A program made the position numbers and the translations under genes. This document shows positions 8,797 to 19,244 of a stretch of 60,602 nt of DNA, piece after piece. Each line of letters starts with the position of its first letter. The first letter of the stretch is position 1. Under the pieces are notes generated by a model. The model was not told where the DNA came from. It saw only the letters and a program-made list of their open reading frames with translations, and searched no databases. This DNA comes from Parafrigoribacterium_A sp035571875 (GTDB lineage: Bacteria; Actinomycetota; Actinomycetes; Actinomycetales; Microbacteriaceae). The stretch covers positions 1 to 60,602 of the forward strand of contig DATNBR010000030.1 in the NCBI GenBank assembly GCA_035571875.1, read 5' to 3'.

Positions 8797-8836
8797 AAGC
8801 GGCCTTCTTCAAGAAGCGGCCTTCTTCTAGAAGCGG
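8795..8836 (+). terminator. 17-bp tandem repeat at the ilvA/greA junction, possible two-way terminator
   Basis: AGAAGCGGCCTTCTTC plus one base is repeated twice (8795-8811, 8812-8828), with a third partial copy to 8836. The array spans both stop codons of the convergent genes. Each unit contains GAAG and CTTC arms, and the centre CTTCAAGAAG is a palindrome, so RNA from either strand can fold. Confidence 0.55.
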
Positions 8837-9318
8837 TACGGCTCGACCTTCACGATCTCTACGGAGATGTCCTTGCCGTTCGGCGCCTCGTAGCTCGTCT
8901 TCGTTCCGACCTTCAGGCCGATGATCGCCGTGCCCAGGGGGCTTCCCTCGCTGTAGACGTCGAGATCGGTGTCTTCGTCGACGATCTCGCGGCTTCCGAG
9001 CAGGAAGGTGGTCTCGTCGCCGAGGATATTCGCGGTCACGACCGTTCCCGGCTGCACGGTGTCGGTGCTCGTGGGCGCGTCGCCGACGGTGGCGTGGCGC
9101 AGCAGTTCGGTGAGCACGCGGATGCGCGCCTCCATTTTGCCCTGCTCCTCCTTGGCGGCGTGGTATCCGCCGTTCTCCTTGAGGTCTCCCTCTTCGCGTG
9201 CGGCCTCGATCCTCTTGGCGATCTCCGCGCGGCCTTCGCCCTCGAGCTGTTCGAGCTCGGCCGTACGACGATCGAAAGCTTCCTGGGTCAGCCAGGTTTC
9301 GACAGATGCGTTGGACAC
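8827..9318 (-). CDS. greA: Transcription elongation factor GreA
   Basis: A 163-residue protein with the N-terminal coiled coil (about residues 10-80) and the C-terminal FKBP-like domain. The acidic tip region is REEGDLKENGGYHAAKEEQG, which stimulates transcript cleavage by stalled RNA polymerase. The C-terminal part has SPLGTAIIGLKVG. The start ATG has GAGGAG a few bases upstream. It is a single gene, convergent with ilvA. Confidence 0.95.
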   Translation of the reverse strand: MSNASVETWLTQEAFDRRTAELEQLEGEGRAEIAKRIEAAREEGDLKENGGYHAAKEEQGKMEARIRVLTELLRHATVGDAPTSTDTVQPGTVVTANILGDETTFLLGSREIVDEDTDLDVYSEGSPLGTAIIGLKVGTKTSYEAPNGKDISVEIVKVEPYRF

Positions 9319-9372
9319 AGTGCACTCCTCACAGAGGGGCCGTCGTAGCGTTGGCCCCTGCGCTAAAGAAAT

Positions 9373-9396
9373 GAGACCGGCCGATCGGCCGGTCTC
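9373..9396 (-). terminator. Terminator of the DUF4307 gene
   Basis: A perfect 24-bp palindrome with arms GAGACCGGCC and GGCCGGTCTC around GATC. Read on the minus strand it is followed by ATTTCTTT, as expected for an intrinsic terminator between the DUF4307 gene and greA. Confidence 0.8.
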
Positions 9397-9413
9397 TTGG
9401 GATTCGAACCAGC

Positions 9414-9842
9414 TTAGGTCAGCCAGCAGCGGTATATCAAGCCGGTCACCCCGAGCTCCGAGCTGCGCACGACGTCGGTGAACGAACGGGTGTCGAGCTT
9501 CGAGGCGGGAATATCCACGATCCTCCAGCCGACGATGCCGTGTGCCTCGTTCTGTACCTGCAGCGCGCAGGCCGCGGTGGCGCCTGGAGACATCGATACC
9601 CGGTAGGTCACGCTGACGCTGCGGTCGTCGATCACCCTGTGCCCCACGTCCGTCGCGTCGATGCCGCCGCTGGCCAGGTCGAGGCCCGCCCAGATCACCC
9701 AGGCGCCGACCACCACGGCGACGGCGATCGCAGCGCTCACCGCGATCCAGCGGTCCCGGCGGCGCTTGGTCGCTCCACGGCCGTAGCGGGCATCGAGCGC
9801 CGCACTGCGTGCGGTGGCGGTCTCGTGGCCCGTGTCGGTCAT
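9414..9842 (-). CDS. DUF4307 domain-containing membrane protein
   Basis: A protein of about 142 residues with a basic cytoplasmic N-terminus (KRRRDRW), one membrane helix (about residues 32-52) and an extracytoplasmic domain ending in VTGLIYRCWLT. The layout matches the actinobacterial DUF4307 family, which is commonly found next to mca; its function is unknown. The ATG at 9842 or one at 9854 could be used; neither has a clear ribosome binding site. It is divergent from mca. Confidence 0.8.
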   Translation of the reverse strand: MTDTGHETATARSAALDARYGRGATKRRRDRWIAVSAAIAVAVVVGAWVIWAGLDLASGGIDATDVGHRVIDDRSVSVTYRVSMSPGATAACALQVQNEAHGIVGWRIVDIPASKLDTRSFTDVVRSSELGVTGLIYRCWLT

Positions 9843-9909
9843 CCGTCGTTCCATTCCCTGGAGGGCGATTAGTCTTGAGTCAAGGCTATTCGTAATCCCT
9901 AGGAGTCCG

Positions 9910-10821
9910 GTGACACTGCGCCTGCTTGCCGTTCACGCCCATCCCGACGACGAGTCGAGCAAGGGCGCTGGGAGCTATGCCTACTATCGCAGCCTCGGGG
10001 TCGATGTGATGGTCGTCAGCTGCACCGGTGGTGAGCGCGGCGACGTGCAGAACGAGGGTCTCGCCGAACGAGCCATGGCCGAGCGCGACATGGCCGGGCT
10101 GCGTCGCCTCGAGATGGCGCGCGCTCAGGCGGTGCTCGGCATCGAGCATCGCTGGCTCGGCTATTTCGACTCGGGGCTGCCCGAGAACGGCGAGTCCGTT
10201 CCCGCCAATTCCTTCTCTGTCATCCCGCTCGAGTACTCGGCGGCACCGCTCGTGAAGATCGTGCGTGAGTTCCGGCCACAGGTGCTGGTGACCTATGACG
10301 AGAACGGCGGTTACCCGCATCCGGATCACATCCGCACCCACGAGATCTCGATGTTCGCGTTCGAGGCCGCAGCCGACGCGAGCCGCTACGAGGGACTCGG
10401 CGCGCCCTGGCAGATCAGCAAGATCTACTATGACCGCATGTTCAACCCGCAGCGACTCGGCAGCATGCACGACGAGTTGCTCGCTTCGGAGCCCGACTCG
10501 CCGCTGCTCGCGCGCCTGAGGGAGTTTCGCGAGCGCTTCGCCGATCGCGCTCTGCCGGAGGCCACCACGAACGTCAATGTCGGCGAGTTCTTCGAGCACC
10601 GGGACGAGGCGCTGCGCTCGCACGCGAGCCAGGTGCCGCCAGACAGCCCCTTCTTCTTCTGGCCGAACGACCTGCAGCGCAAGGCCTGGCCCTACGAAGA
10701 CTTTCAGCTCGCCCTCTCGCTCGTCGAGTCCGAACTGCCGGAATCCGACCTGTTCGCAGGCATCATCGATCAGGATGCCGGTGCCCAGCCTGCTTCCACA
10801 GCACAGGAGGACCGCTCGTGA
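9910..10821 (+). CDS. mca: Mycothiol S-conjugate amidase
   Basis: A 303-residue zinc amidase of the LmbE/PIG-L family. The metal motif AHPDDE is at residues 10-15, and YPHPDHIRTHE supplies the later histidine ligand. Mca cleaves mycothiol S-conjugates of toxins so that the mercapturate can be exported; this implies that the host makes mycothiol. GERGDVQNEG and SGLPENGE are Mca-like, and the length fits Mca and MshB alike. The GTG start has AGGAG four bases upstream (9901-9905). The next gene overlaps it by four bases. Confidence 0.92.
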   Translation: MTLRLLAVHAHPDDESSKGAGSYAYYRSLGVDVMVVSCTGGERGDVQNEGLAERAMAERDMAGLRRLEMARAQAVLGIEHRWLGYFDSGLPENGESVPANSFSVIPLEYSAAPLVKIVREFRPQVLVTYDENGGYPHPDHIRTHEISMFAFEAAADASRYEGLGAPWQISKIYYDRMFNPQRLGSMHDELLASEPDSPLLARLREFRERFADRALPEATTNVNVGEFFEHRDEALRSHASQVPPDSPFFFWPNDLQRKAWPYEDFQLALSLVESELPESDLFAGIIDQDAGAQPASTAQEDRS

Positions 10822-11078
10822 GTGCGCACTTCGCCGCCATAGGATCTTGGCTCGCCGCTGCAACGCCGAAGCCCGATAAGGACTTCGACCCGACCACGGT
10901 CACGCCCACTTGGGTCGGCTTCGCGGTGACCTTCCTCGTCGCCGTGGCCACGGTGCTGCTCATCATGGATATGATGCGTCGCGTTCGTCGCGTGCGGTAT
11001 CGAAGCGAGGTGCTCGAGAAGCTCGAGGCCGAACGAGCCGCGCAGGCGCCGGCATCGGAGGATCACGACGAGCGCTGA
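10818..11078 (+). CDS. Small single-pass membrane protein downstream of mca
   Basis: An 86-residue protein with one membrane helix (about residues 32-52, TWVGFAVTFLVAVATVLLIM) followed by a basic and then acidic cytoplasmic tail (MRRVRRVRYRSEVLEKLEAE). Its GTG start shares GTGA with the mca stop. I do not know its function; coupling to mca suggests a link to mycothiol-dependent detoxification, but that is inference only. Confidence 0.75.
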   Translation: MSAHFAAIGSWLAAATPKPDKDFDPTTVTPTWVGFAVTFLVAVATVLLIMDMMRRVRRVRYRSEVLEKLEAERAAQAPASEDHDER

Positions 11079-11121
11079 GCTGCCCCCGCTCCGCGAGAGG
11101 CTGCGAGCGGGCGCGCCCTTC

Positions 11122-11553
11122 GTGCTGCTCGGCGTCATCGCCATCATCGTCGGCGGGCTCCTCTCCGCCGTCACCGCAAGCGTCGCCAGTCGTCAGCTGG
11201 CGTGGCTCGTCGCCTACCTCGTGCTCGTCGTCGGCATCGCGCAGATCGGACTCGGTGCGGGGCAGGCATGGCTGGCCCGGCGAGCGCCGGGTGCGGCAAC
11301 CGTCTGGGGCGAGTTCATCCTGTTCCTGCTCGGCAACGTCGGGGTCGCCCTCGGCACGATGCTGGTCGTGCCGCTGCTCGTGGACCTCGGCGGCATCCTG
11401 CTCGTCGTCTCGCTCGCGCTGTTCCTCGTCGCCGTGTGGCGATCTCGCCGCGGCGGCTGGCTGCGCTGGGTATACCTCGCGCTCGTCGCGATCCTCGTCG
11501 TGAGCATCCCGATCGGGCTGGTTCTGGCGCAGATCCGCGCCGCAAGAGCCTAG
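11122..11553 (+). CDS. Hydrophobic membrane protein of unknown function
   Basis: A protein of about 143 residues made almost only of membrane helices, four by eye, with short basic loops (RSRRGGWLRW). The open frame runs further upstream without a good ATG/GTG, so the N-terminus is uncertain; the GTG at 11122 is the first convenient start. It follows the small mca-linked membrane gene and ends just before moaA. Its stop codon is part of the probable moaA -10 box. I do not recognise a family. Confidence 0.65.
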   Translation: MLLGVIAIIVGGLLSAVTASVASRQLAWLVAYLVLVVGIAQIGLGAGQAWLARRAPGAATVWGEFILFLLGNVGVALGTMLVVPLLVDLGGILLVVSLALFLVAVWRSRRGGWLRWVYLALVAILVVSIPIGLVLAQIRAARA

Positions 11554-11556
11554 TGT
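11551..11556 (+). promoter_or_regulatory. -10 box of moaA (leaderless), overlapping a stop codon
   Basis: TAGTGT ends 7 bp before the moaA ATG at 11563. Its first three bases are the stop codon of the preceding membrane protein gene. Confidence 0.5.
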
Positions 11557-11562
11557 GGAGAC

Positions 11563-12612
11563 ATGAGCACCATCGGGGCAGAACCGCTCCTCGATACCCA
11601 CAATCGCCCGTTGCGCGACCTGCGCATCTCGGTGACCGACCGCTGTAATTTCCGCTGCGTGTACTGCATGCCGAAAGAGATCTTCGGGCGCGACTACATG
11701 TTCATGGAGCGCGACGAGTTGCTCTCTTTCGAAGAGATCTCTCGGCTGGTGCGCATCTCCGCCGCGCACGGCGTGGAGAAGATTCGGCTCACCGGCGGTG
11801 AACCGCTGCTGCGCAAGGGCATCGAAGATCTGATCTCCGAGCTCACCACGATCAAGACTCCGGATGGCCGCGATCTTGACATCGCCATGACGACGAATGG
11901 CTCGGCGCTCGCGTTCAAGGCACAGGCACTCAAGGATGCCGGCCTCGACCGCATCACGGTGTCACTGGACTCTCTCGATGACGCGACTTTCCGCCGCATG
12001 AACGATGTCGACTTCCCGCTCGCCAAGGTGCTGCACGGCATCGAGGTCGCGCACGAGGTGGGCCTCGGGCCGATCAAGATCAACATGGTCGTCAAGCGCG
12101 GGGAGAACGACCAGGACATCGTCTCGATGGCCGAGCACTTCAAGGGATCGCCGTACATCCTTCGGTTCATCGAATTCATGGATGTCGGGTCGAGCAATGG
12201 CTGGCGCATGAACGATGTCGTGCCATCCGCGGAGGTCATCGAGCGCATCAACTCGGTATTTCCGCTCGAGGAGATCGCGCCGAACTACACGGGCGAGACC
12301 TCGGTGCGCTGGCGTTACCGTGACGGTGGCGGCGAGATCGGGGTCATCTCGAGCGTCACACAGTCGTTCTGCCATTCCTGCTCCCGCGTGCGCGTCTCGA
12401 CAGAGGGAAAGCTGTACACCTGCCTCTTCGCCACCGAGGGTCACGACCTGCGAGCGCTCATGCGCGGAGGTTGCAGCGACGAGGAACTGTCGACCGCAAT
12501 GGCGACGATCTGGCGGCAGCGCACCGACCGCTATTCGGAGCTTCGCGGGTCGAACACCGGAGGGCTTCGTCCCACCGCGAAGCGCATCGAGATGTCGTAC
12601 ATCGGGGGCTGA
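11563..12612 (+). CDS. moaA: GTP 3',8-cyclase MoaA
   Basis: A 349-residue radical SAM enzyme that starts molybdopterin synthesis from GTP. The N-terminal iron-sulfur motif has Cys28, Cys32 and Cys35 (DRCNFRCVYC), and LTGGEPLLR is the SAM-binding strand. The C-terminal cluster has Cys270, Cys273 and Cys287. The protein ends in GG, as needed for activity in this family. One base separates it from moaD. Its usual partner moaC is not in the window. Confidence 0.96.
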   Translation: MSTIGAEPLLDTHNRPLRDLRISVTDRCNFRCVYCMPKEIFGRDYMFMERDELLSFEEISRLVRISAAHGVEKIRLTGGEPLLRKGIEDLISELTTIKTPDGRDLDIAMTTNGSALAFKAQALKDAGLDRITVSLDSLDDATFRRMNDVDFPLAKVLHGIEVAHEVGLGPIKINMVVKRGENDQDIVSMAEHFKGSPYILRFIEFMDVGSSNGWRMNDVVPSAEVIERINSVFPLEEIAPNYTGETSVRWRYRDGGGEIGVISSVTQSFCHSCSRVRVSTEGKLYTCLFATEGHDLRALMRGGCSDEELSTAMATIWRQRTDRYSELRGSNTGGLRPTAKRIEMSYIGG

Positions 12613-12613
12613 G

Positions 12614-12859
12614 ATGAACGTGACGGTGAGATATTTCGCCGCGGCCGCCGAGGCCGCGGGTCGAGACGAGGAAGAACTCGACGTGGGCGGTTCCGCCACC
12701 CTCGGCGAACTCAAGGCGATTCTCGACGAACGCTACGGGGCGGACATGAGGCGGGTGCTCGCATCCGGATCGTTCCTCATGGACGAGGTGGTGCAGCGCG
12801 ACCCGTCCAGCGCCCTGACGCGCCGGGTGGACGTGCTGCCGCCCTTCGCGGGCGGCTGA
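12614..12859 (+). CDS. moaD: Molybdopterin synthase sulfur carrier subunit MoaD
   Basis: An 81-residue ubiquitin-fold protein that ends in PPFAGG; the terminal GG is adenylated and turned into a thiocarboxylate. The ATG is one base after the moaA stop, so the longer open frame upstream is not used. Together with MoaE it inserts sulfur into cyclic pyranopterin monophosphate. It is convergent with moaE, 12 bp away. Confidence 0.93.
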   Translation: MNVTVRYFAAAAEAAGRDEEELDVGGSATLGELKAILDERYGADMRRVLASGSFLMDEVVQRDPSSALTRRVDVLPPFAGG

Positions 12860-12871
12860 CGCCCGAGCACG

Positions 12872-13285
12872 TCAGAGCCCGACCCACTCCGAGGCGCCGT
12901 CGGCGAACCACTGGCGCTTCCAGATCGGAATGCCGTGCTTGATCTCTTCGACGAGGCGCTCGCAGGTGTCGAAGGCCTCCTTGCGGTGCGAGGCGGCCAC
13001 GACGGCGAACAGCGCCACGTCGCCGATCTGCAGTGAGCCCACCCGATGTGCCGCGGCGAGCGGCAGACCAGACTCCGCCGCGATGCGCGCGCAGCACTCG
13101 GCGAGGATGCGACTCGCCTCCGGGTGCGCCTGATAGTCGAGCGAACGGATGCTCTGGCCGTGGTCGTGGTTCCGCACGATCCCCGAGAAGGTCACCACCG
13201 CGCCGGCGGTCGGATTCGCGACCGAGGCCTGGAGGGCCGCCTCGTCGATCGGCTCTTCCGTGACGAAGCCCAGCGCGTTATCCAT
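12872..13285 (-). CDS. moaE: Molybdopterin synthase catalytic subunit MoaE
   Basis: A 137-residue protein with the MoaE pattern GAVVTFSGIVRNHD, the central HRVGSLQIGDVALFAVVAA and the catalytic-lysine segment EEIKHGIPIWKRQ. It binds the MoaD tail in the MPT synthase complex. It lies just downstream of moeB on the minus strand with a 26-bp gap, so the two probably form an operon facing moaAD. Confidence 0.95.
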   Translation of the reverse strand: MDNALGFVTEEPIDEAALQASVANPTAGAVVTFSGIVRNHDHGQSIRSLDYQAHPEASRILAECCARIAAESGLPLAAAHRVGSLQIGDVALFAVVAASHRKEAFDTCERLVEEIKHGIPIWKRQWFADGASEWVGL

Positions 13286-13311
13286 GCGGCAATTCTCGCA
13301 TTCTGCGCGGT

Positions 13312-14499
13312 TCAGTATCGTGCGAGGGAGTGGTCGACGGCAGCGGCGTACGCATCTATTCCGCCCTCGAGCCAGCGCACGTCGGTGAAGCCGTTCTCCC
13401 GCAGAATACCTGCCGCATAGCGCGACCGGGTGTCGTGGTGACAGTAGAGTACGACCGGCAGGTCGCGGCTCACGCGATCGAGCGACGCGGCCACGGTGCC
13501 GAGCGGGATCAGTTCCGCGTCACCGATCTTCGCGATCTGGGCCTCGAAGGGCTCTCGCACGTCGATGAGCTGCAGAATCTCGCCCCCGGCGAGAAGCCCA
13601 GCGAGTTCCGCGGGCGTGGTCGACTCTGCGCGCTGCGACACCCGCTCTGCGCGCTGCGGCACCTGCTCTGCGCGCCCGCAGAAGAGCTCGTAGTCGATGA
13701 GCTCGGTGATGGGTTCCGCGTCCGGAATCGCCCGGTACGGGATCTCCCGAAAGCGCCCGCTGAGTGCGTCGAAGGTCGTCACCCGACCGAGGAGCGGTTC
13801 CCCGATGCCGGTGACGAGCTTGATCGCCTCGTTCGCCATGATCGAACCGATGATGGCGCACACGGTGGGGAGCACTCCGCCCACGGAACAGGAGAGCACG
13901 TCTCCGGGCTCCGGTGGCTTGGGGAAGAGGTCGCGATAGCTCGGCCCGTGACCCGAGAACACAACGCCGGATTGCCCGCCGTAGCGCAGGATGGCACCCC
14001 ACACCACCGGCTTGTGCGTGAGCGCCGCGGCGTCATTCACGAGGTAGCGGGTGGCGAAGTTGTCGCTGCCGTCGAGAACGAGGTCGTACTCGGCGAACAG
14101 CTCCAGCGCGTTGCTCGAGTCGAGCCAGACGCGGTGCTGTCGCACGACGGTCTGCGGGTCGATGTCGTGCACGGTGTCGGCGATCGAGTCCACCTTGTCG
14201 CGACCGAGATCGCTCATGCCGTGGGAGACCTGACGGTGCAGGTTCGACAGTTCAACAACATCCGTGTCGATGACGCCGATCGTGCCGATACCCGCGGAGG
14301 CGAGGTAGGGGATGCTCGCGCTGCCGAGACCGCCTGCACCCACGACGAGCACCCGTGCGGCCGCGAGCCGGCGCTGGGCGGTGTCGTCGAAGCCGGGCAT
14401 AGCGAGTTGCCGACTGTAGCGAGCGAGCCGATCGCTGTCGAGGGGCGGACCCGGTTCGACGAGGGGTGGCAGTCGTGCCGCGGAGGGAAGGGCGTTCAT
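13312..14499 (-). CDS. moeB: MoeB/MoeZ-type adenylyltransferase with C-terminal rhodanese domain
   Basis: A 395-residue fusion. The N-terminal E1-like domain (about residues 25-265) has VLVVGAGGLGSASIPYL for ATP binding and DLVLDGSDNFATRYLVND. The C-terminal rhodanese domain (about residues 300-390) keeps an active cysteine in YCHHDTRSRYAA. It should adenylate and sulfurate MoaD-like carriers. The zinc cysteine pairs of E. coli MoeB are absent (YRDLFPKPPEPG), as in actinobacterial MoeZ. The linker holds a 7-residue tandem repeat. A minus-strand TAGGAT sits upstream of the ATG. Confidence 0.93.
   Translation of the reverse strand: MNALPSAARLPPLVEPGPPLDSDRLARYSRQLAMPGFDDTAQRRLAAARVLVVGAGGLGSASIPYLASAGIGTIGVIDTDVVELSNLHRQVSHGMSDLGRDKVDSIADTVHDIDPQTVVRQHRVWLDSSNALELFAEYDLVLDGSDNFATRYLVNDAAALTHKPVVWGAILRYGGQSGVVFSGHGPSYRDLFPKPPEPGDVLSCSVGGVLPTVCAIIGSIMANEAIKLVTGIGEPLLGRVTTFDALSGRFREIPYRAIPDAEPITELIDYELFCGRAEQVPQRAERVSQRAESTTPAELAGLLAGGEILQLIDVREPFEAQIAKIGDAELIPLGTVAASLDRVSRDLPVVLYCHHDTRSRYAAGILRENGFTDVRWLEGGIDAYAAAVDHSLARY
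13624..13680 (-). repeat. 21-bp in-frame tandem repeat in the moeB linker
   Basis: Two full 21-bp units (13624-13644, 13645-13665) and a partial third (to 13680) each begin CTCTGCGCG on the plus strand. They encode the repeated RAEQVPQ/RAERVSQ/RAES between the adenylyltransferase and rhodanese domains. Confidence 0.85.
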
Positions 14500-14508
14500 G
14501 ATGGCTCG

Positions 14509-14514
14509 ATCCTA
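14509..14514 (-). promoter_or_regulatory. -10 box of moeB
   Basis: TAGGAT on the minus strand ends 10 bp before the ATG at 14499, giving a leader of only a few bases. Confidence 0.4.
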
Positions 14515-14582
14515 ACGATCGGCCCTGTGCGCAGACCGCGGTTCGGTTTGCAGTCACTGTCATTAGCTGATAGTCCTGAGGC

Positions 14583-15442
14583 GTGAGTAGGATCACGGCT
14601 CGACGGAGAGTCAGCCGCATCAGTGTGGGCGACCGGTCTGTCATTCAAGAGGACCTTCTGGCGGCCGAAGAGCCGCTCGAGATCCGGGTGGGTGGGCGAT
14701 CGCTCGCGATCACCATGCGCACGCCCGGCAACGACTACGACCTCGCCGCCGGATTCCTCGTCTCCGAGGGCGTCATCTCTCGAAGCGAGCACTTCGGGAC
14801 GGTCAGGTACTGCGCGGGCGCAACGGTCGAGGGTCTCAACACCTACAACGTTCTGGATGTCACGCTCGGCCCCGGCGTCGAGCCTCCCGACCCGAGCCTC
14901 GAGCGATCCTTCTACACGACGAGCTCCTGTGGGCTGTGCGGCAAGGCGAGCATCGACGCTGTGCGCACCCAGTCCGCGTACGACGTGCGCACCGACCCGC
15001 TGCGGGTCGACGCTGAACTGCTCACGACCTTTCCGGAGCGTCTGCGCGCCGAGCAGGACATTTTTGACAAGACCGGCGGACTGCACGCGGCGGCACTGTT
15101 CGACGGTGTGACCGGCGAGATGCTCGTGCTGCGCGAAGACGTCGGCAGACACAACGCCGTCGACAAGGTCATCGGCTGGGCGGTGAAAGAGGATCGACTC
15201 CCGCTCACGGGCACCGTGCTCATGGTCTCTGGGCGAGCGAGCTTCGAACTGACGCAGAAGGCGATGATGGCGGGCATTCCCGTGCTCGCGGCGGTCTCCG
15301 CACCGTCATCGCTTGCGGCGGAGCTCGCGACAGAGCTCGGCATGACTCTCGTGGGCTTCCTTCGCGGGAGCTCGATGGTGGTGTACTCCGGCGGCGAACG
15401 CGTCGTCGAGGCGAGGGCAGGCACGAACGAAGGCAGCGCAGC

Positions 15443-15446
<4 letters not shown>
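14583..15446 (+). CDS. fdhD: Formate dehydrogenase accessory sulfurtransferase FdhD
   Basis: A 287-residue protein that carries sulfur to the Mo cofactor of formate dehydrogenase-type enzymes. The sulfur-shuttling CxxC is CGLC at Cys116 and Cys119, and LREDVGRHNAVDK and MVSGRASFELTQKA are FdhD hallmarks. The GTG start has TTGCAG (14548-14553) and GATAGT (14569-14574) upstream as a possible promoter. It overlaps the next gene by ATGA, which points to the YdeP-like enzyme as its client. Confidence 0.95.
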
Positions 15447-17743
<2,297 letters not shown>

Positions 17744-17755
17744 GGCGGGCCGAGG

Positions 17756-18943
17756 CTACCAGGGCAGCGGGATCGTCTGCACGGTCTCGCCGGGCTGCAC
17801 GCCGCTCGGGGGGACGATGAGCACGCCATCGGCTTCCGCGAGCCCGCGGAGCATGCCCGAGCCGAACCACACACTCTGCTGCACCGCGCCGTTCTGAAGG
17901 TGGTAGGGGAGCAGGGTGCTGACTCCTGCGCGACCCGCGAGTTCGCGCTCGGCGGTGACAGAGCCAAGGGAGGGCTCGCTCGCCCCCGCGAGTGCGGCGA
18001 TGAGTGGCCGGGCGAGCGTGAACATGCCCATCATGGCCGCGAGCGGGTTTCCCGGCAGACCGACCAGGAATCGGCCGTCTGGCAGCTCGGCGAGGAGGCT
18101 CGGCCCTCCCGGGCGCATCGCGACGCCGTCGATGACGAGGCGCGCACCGAGTCGGTCCAGTGCCGTGCGAAGGTGGTCGACCGTGGAGGTGCCGGTGCCG
18201 CCCGTGGTGATGATGACCTCGGCATCCGAAAGCTCGTCAATCTCGGCGATGAGCACGGCGAGGTCGTCGGGCAGTCGTCTGCTCGAAACCACCTGGCCGC
18301 CGAGCATGGCCACGAAGGCGGGCAGTTGTGGCCCGAAGCTGTCGCGCACGTGTCCGGGTGTGGGAATGCCCCGATCGACGACCTCGTCGCCGGTGAGGAC
18401 GAGAGCGAGCCGCGGCTTCGGCAGCACGGGAAGCTCGTCATGACCGCACACCGCAGCGACGGCGATGTGCGCCGGGTTCATGACGGTGCCGGCCCGGATG
18501 ACCGTCTCGCCCCGCGCGACCTCTTCGCCGGCGGGGCGTACGTGCTCTCGGTCGCCGGGTTCGTCGCTGCGTGCGGCGGCGCTGCGATCGAGCACCGCGC
18601 CGCCGTCGACCTCCGTCACGGTGCCGTGTTCGCTGCGCAGAATGCCGAGGGCCCCGTCCGGCACGAGGCCACCGGTCACGATGGCGCGCGCCTCGCCGTT
18701 CGAGAGGCGCTCCGCGCTCACGAGCCGCCACGGGCCGCTGCCAGCGACCGTCCAGCCGTCCATCGCCGAGGACGCGTAGTGCGGCACGTCGCAGCGAGCC
18801 ACGATGTCGCTCGCAGCCGTCGCGCCGATGGCGGCGCCGAGCGGCACCTCGACGGCGGGTAGCGGCGTGCCGGCCAGGAATGCCTCGTGGCGAGCGCTGT
18901 GCCAGTCCGGCCGCGTGAGTCGCAGCCGGTGGCCGCTAGCCAT
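17756..18943 (-). CDS. moeA: Molybdopterin molybdenumtransferase MoeA
   Basis: A 395-residue enzyme that inserts molybdate into adenylated molybdopterin. It has SSAMDGWTVAG in domain III, VLTGDEVVDRG, the MoCF motif TTGGTGTSTVDHL and LVGLPGNPLAAMM. The ATG at 18943 is chosen because it overlaps the DUF6457 stop by 8 bp. It is the last gene of a mobA-DUF6457-moeA operon that converges on the YdeP gene. Confidence 0.94.
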   Translation of the reverse strand: MASGHRLRLTRPDWHSARHEAFLAGTPLPAVEVPLGAAIGATAASDIVARCDVPHYASSAMDGWTVAGSGPWRLVSAERLSNGEARAIVTGGLVPDGALGILRSEHGTVTEVDGGAVLDRSAAARSDEPGDREHVRPAGEEVARGETVIRAGTVMNPAHIAVAAVCGHDELPVLPKPRLALVLTGDEVVDRGIPTPGHVRDSFGPQLPAFVAMLGGQVVSSRRLPDDLAVLIAEIDELSDAEVIITTGGTGTSTVDHLRTALDRLGARLVIDGVAMRPGGPSLLAELPDGRFLVGLPGNPLAAMMGMFTLARPLIAALAGASEPSLGSVTAERELAGRAGVSTLLPYHLQNGAVQQSVWFGSGMLRGLAEADGVLIVPPSGVQPGETVQTIPLPW

Positions 18944-19244
18944 CCGTCTTCGCAGCATTCAAGGCTTCGCGAGAGAGCTCGAACCCGACGTCGGCGGCCG
19001 CCGTGAAGGCATCCTCGGCGCTCGCGCTGCCGGAACCGACCGCTTTGCCCGCCGCGTAGCCGACGATGAACGTCGTGAGCGGCGCCGCGGGGCGCATCAC
19101 TCCGTGAGCCGCGCGCCCGGCGAGGCCGAGCACGGTCTTCAGGTCCACCTCGAGCTCGGGAACCCCGGCAGCGGTGGCGACCTTCAGGCACCACTGGCGC
19201 AGCACCTCGTCCTCCTGGGCACGGGTCTCTTCTTCAGTGCTCAC
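18936..19244 (-). CDS. DUF6457 domain-containing protein
   Basis: A 102-residue, mostly helical small protein (EVLRQWCLKVATAAGVPELE at the start, DVGFELSREALNAA at the end). The GTG at 19244 is chosen because GAGGAG lies 4-9 bp upstream; the start is inside the end of mobA (11-bp overlap). It sits between mobA and moeA with overlaps on both sides. The domain occurs with MobA-like proteins in actinobacteria, so a role in Moco nucleotide attachment or chaperoning is plausible but unproven. Confidence 0.8.
   Translation of the reverse strand: MSTEEETRAQEDEVLRQWCLKVATAAGVPELEVDLKTVLGLAGRAAHGVMRPAAPLTTFIVGYAAGKAVGSGSASAEDAFTAAADVGFELSREALNAAKTDG

Noticed and set aside
9373..9396. The perfect 24-bp palindrome considered as a regulator operator of greA
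   Set aside because: It is directly downstream of the DUF4307 gene and is followed on the minus strand by a T-rich stretch, which fits an intrinsic terminator better.
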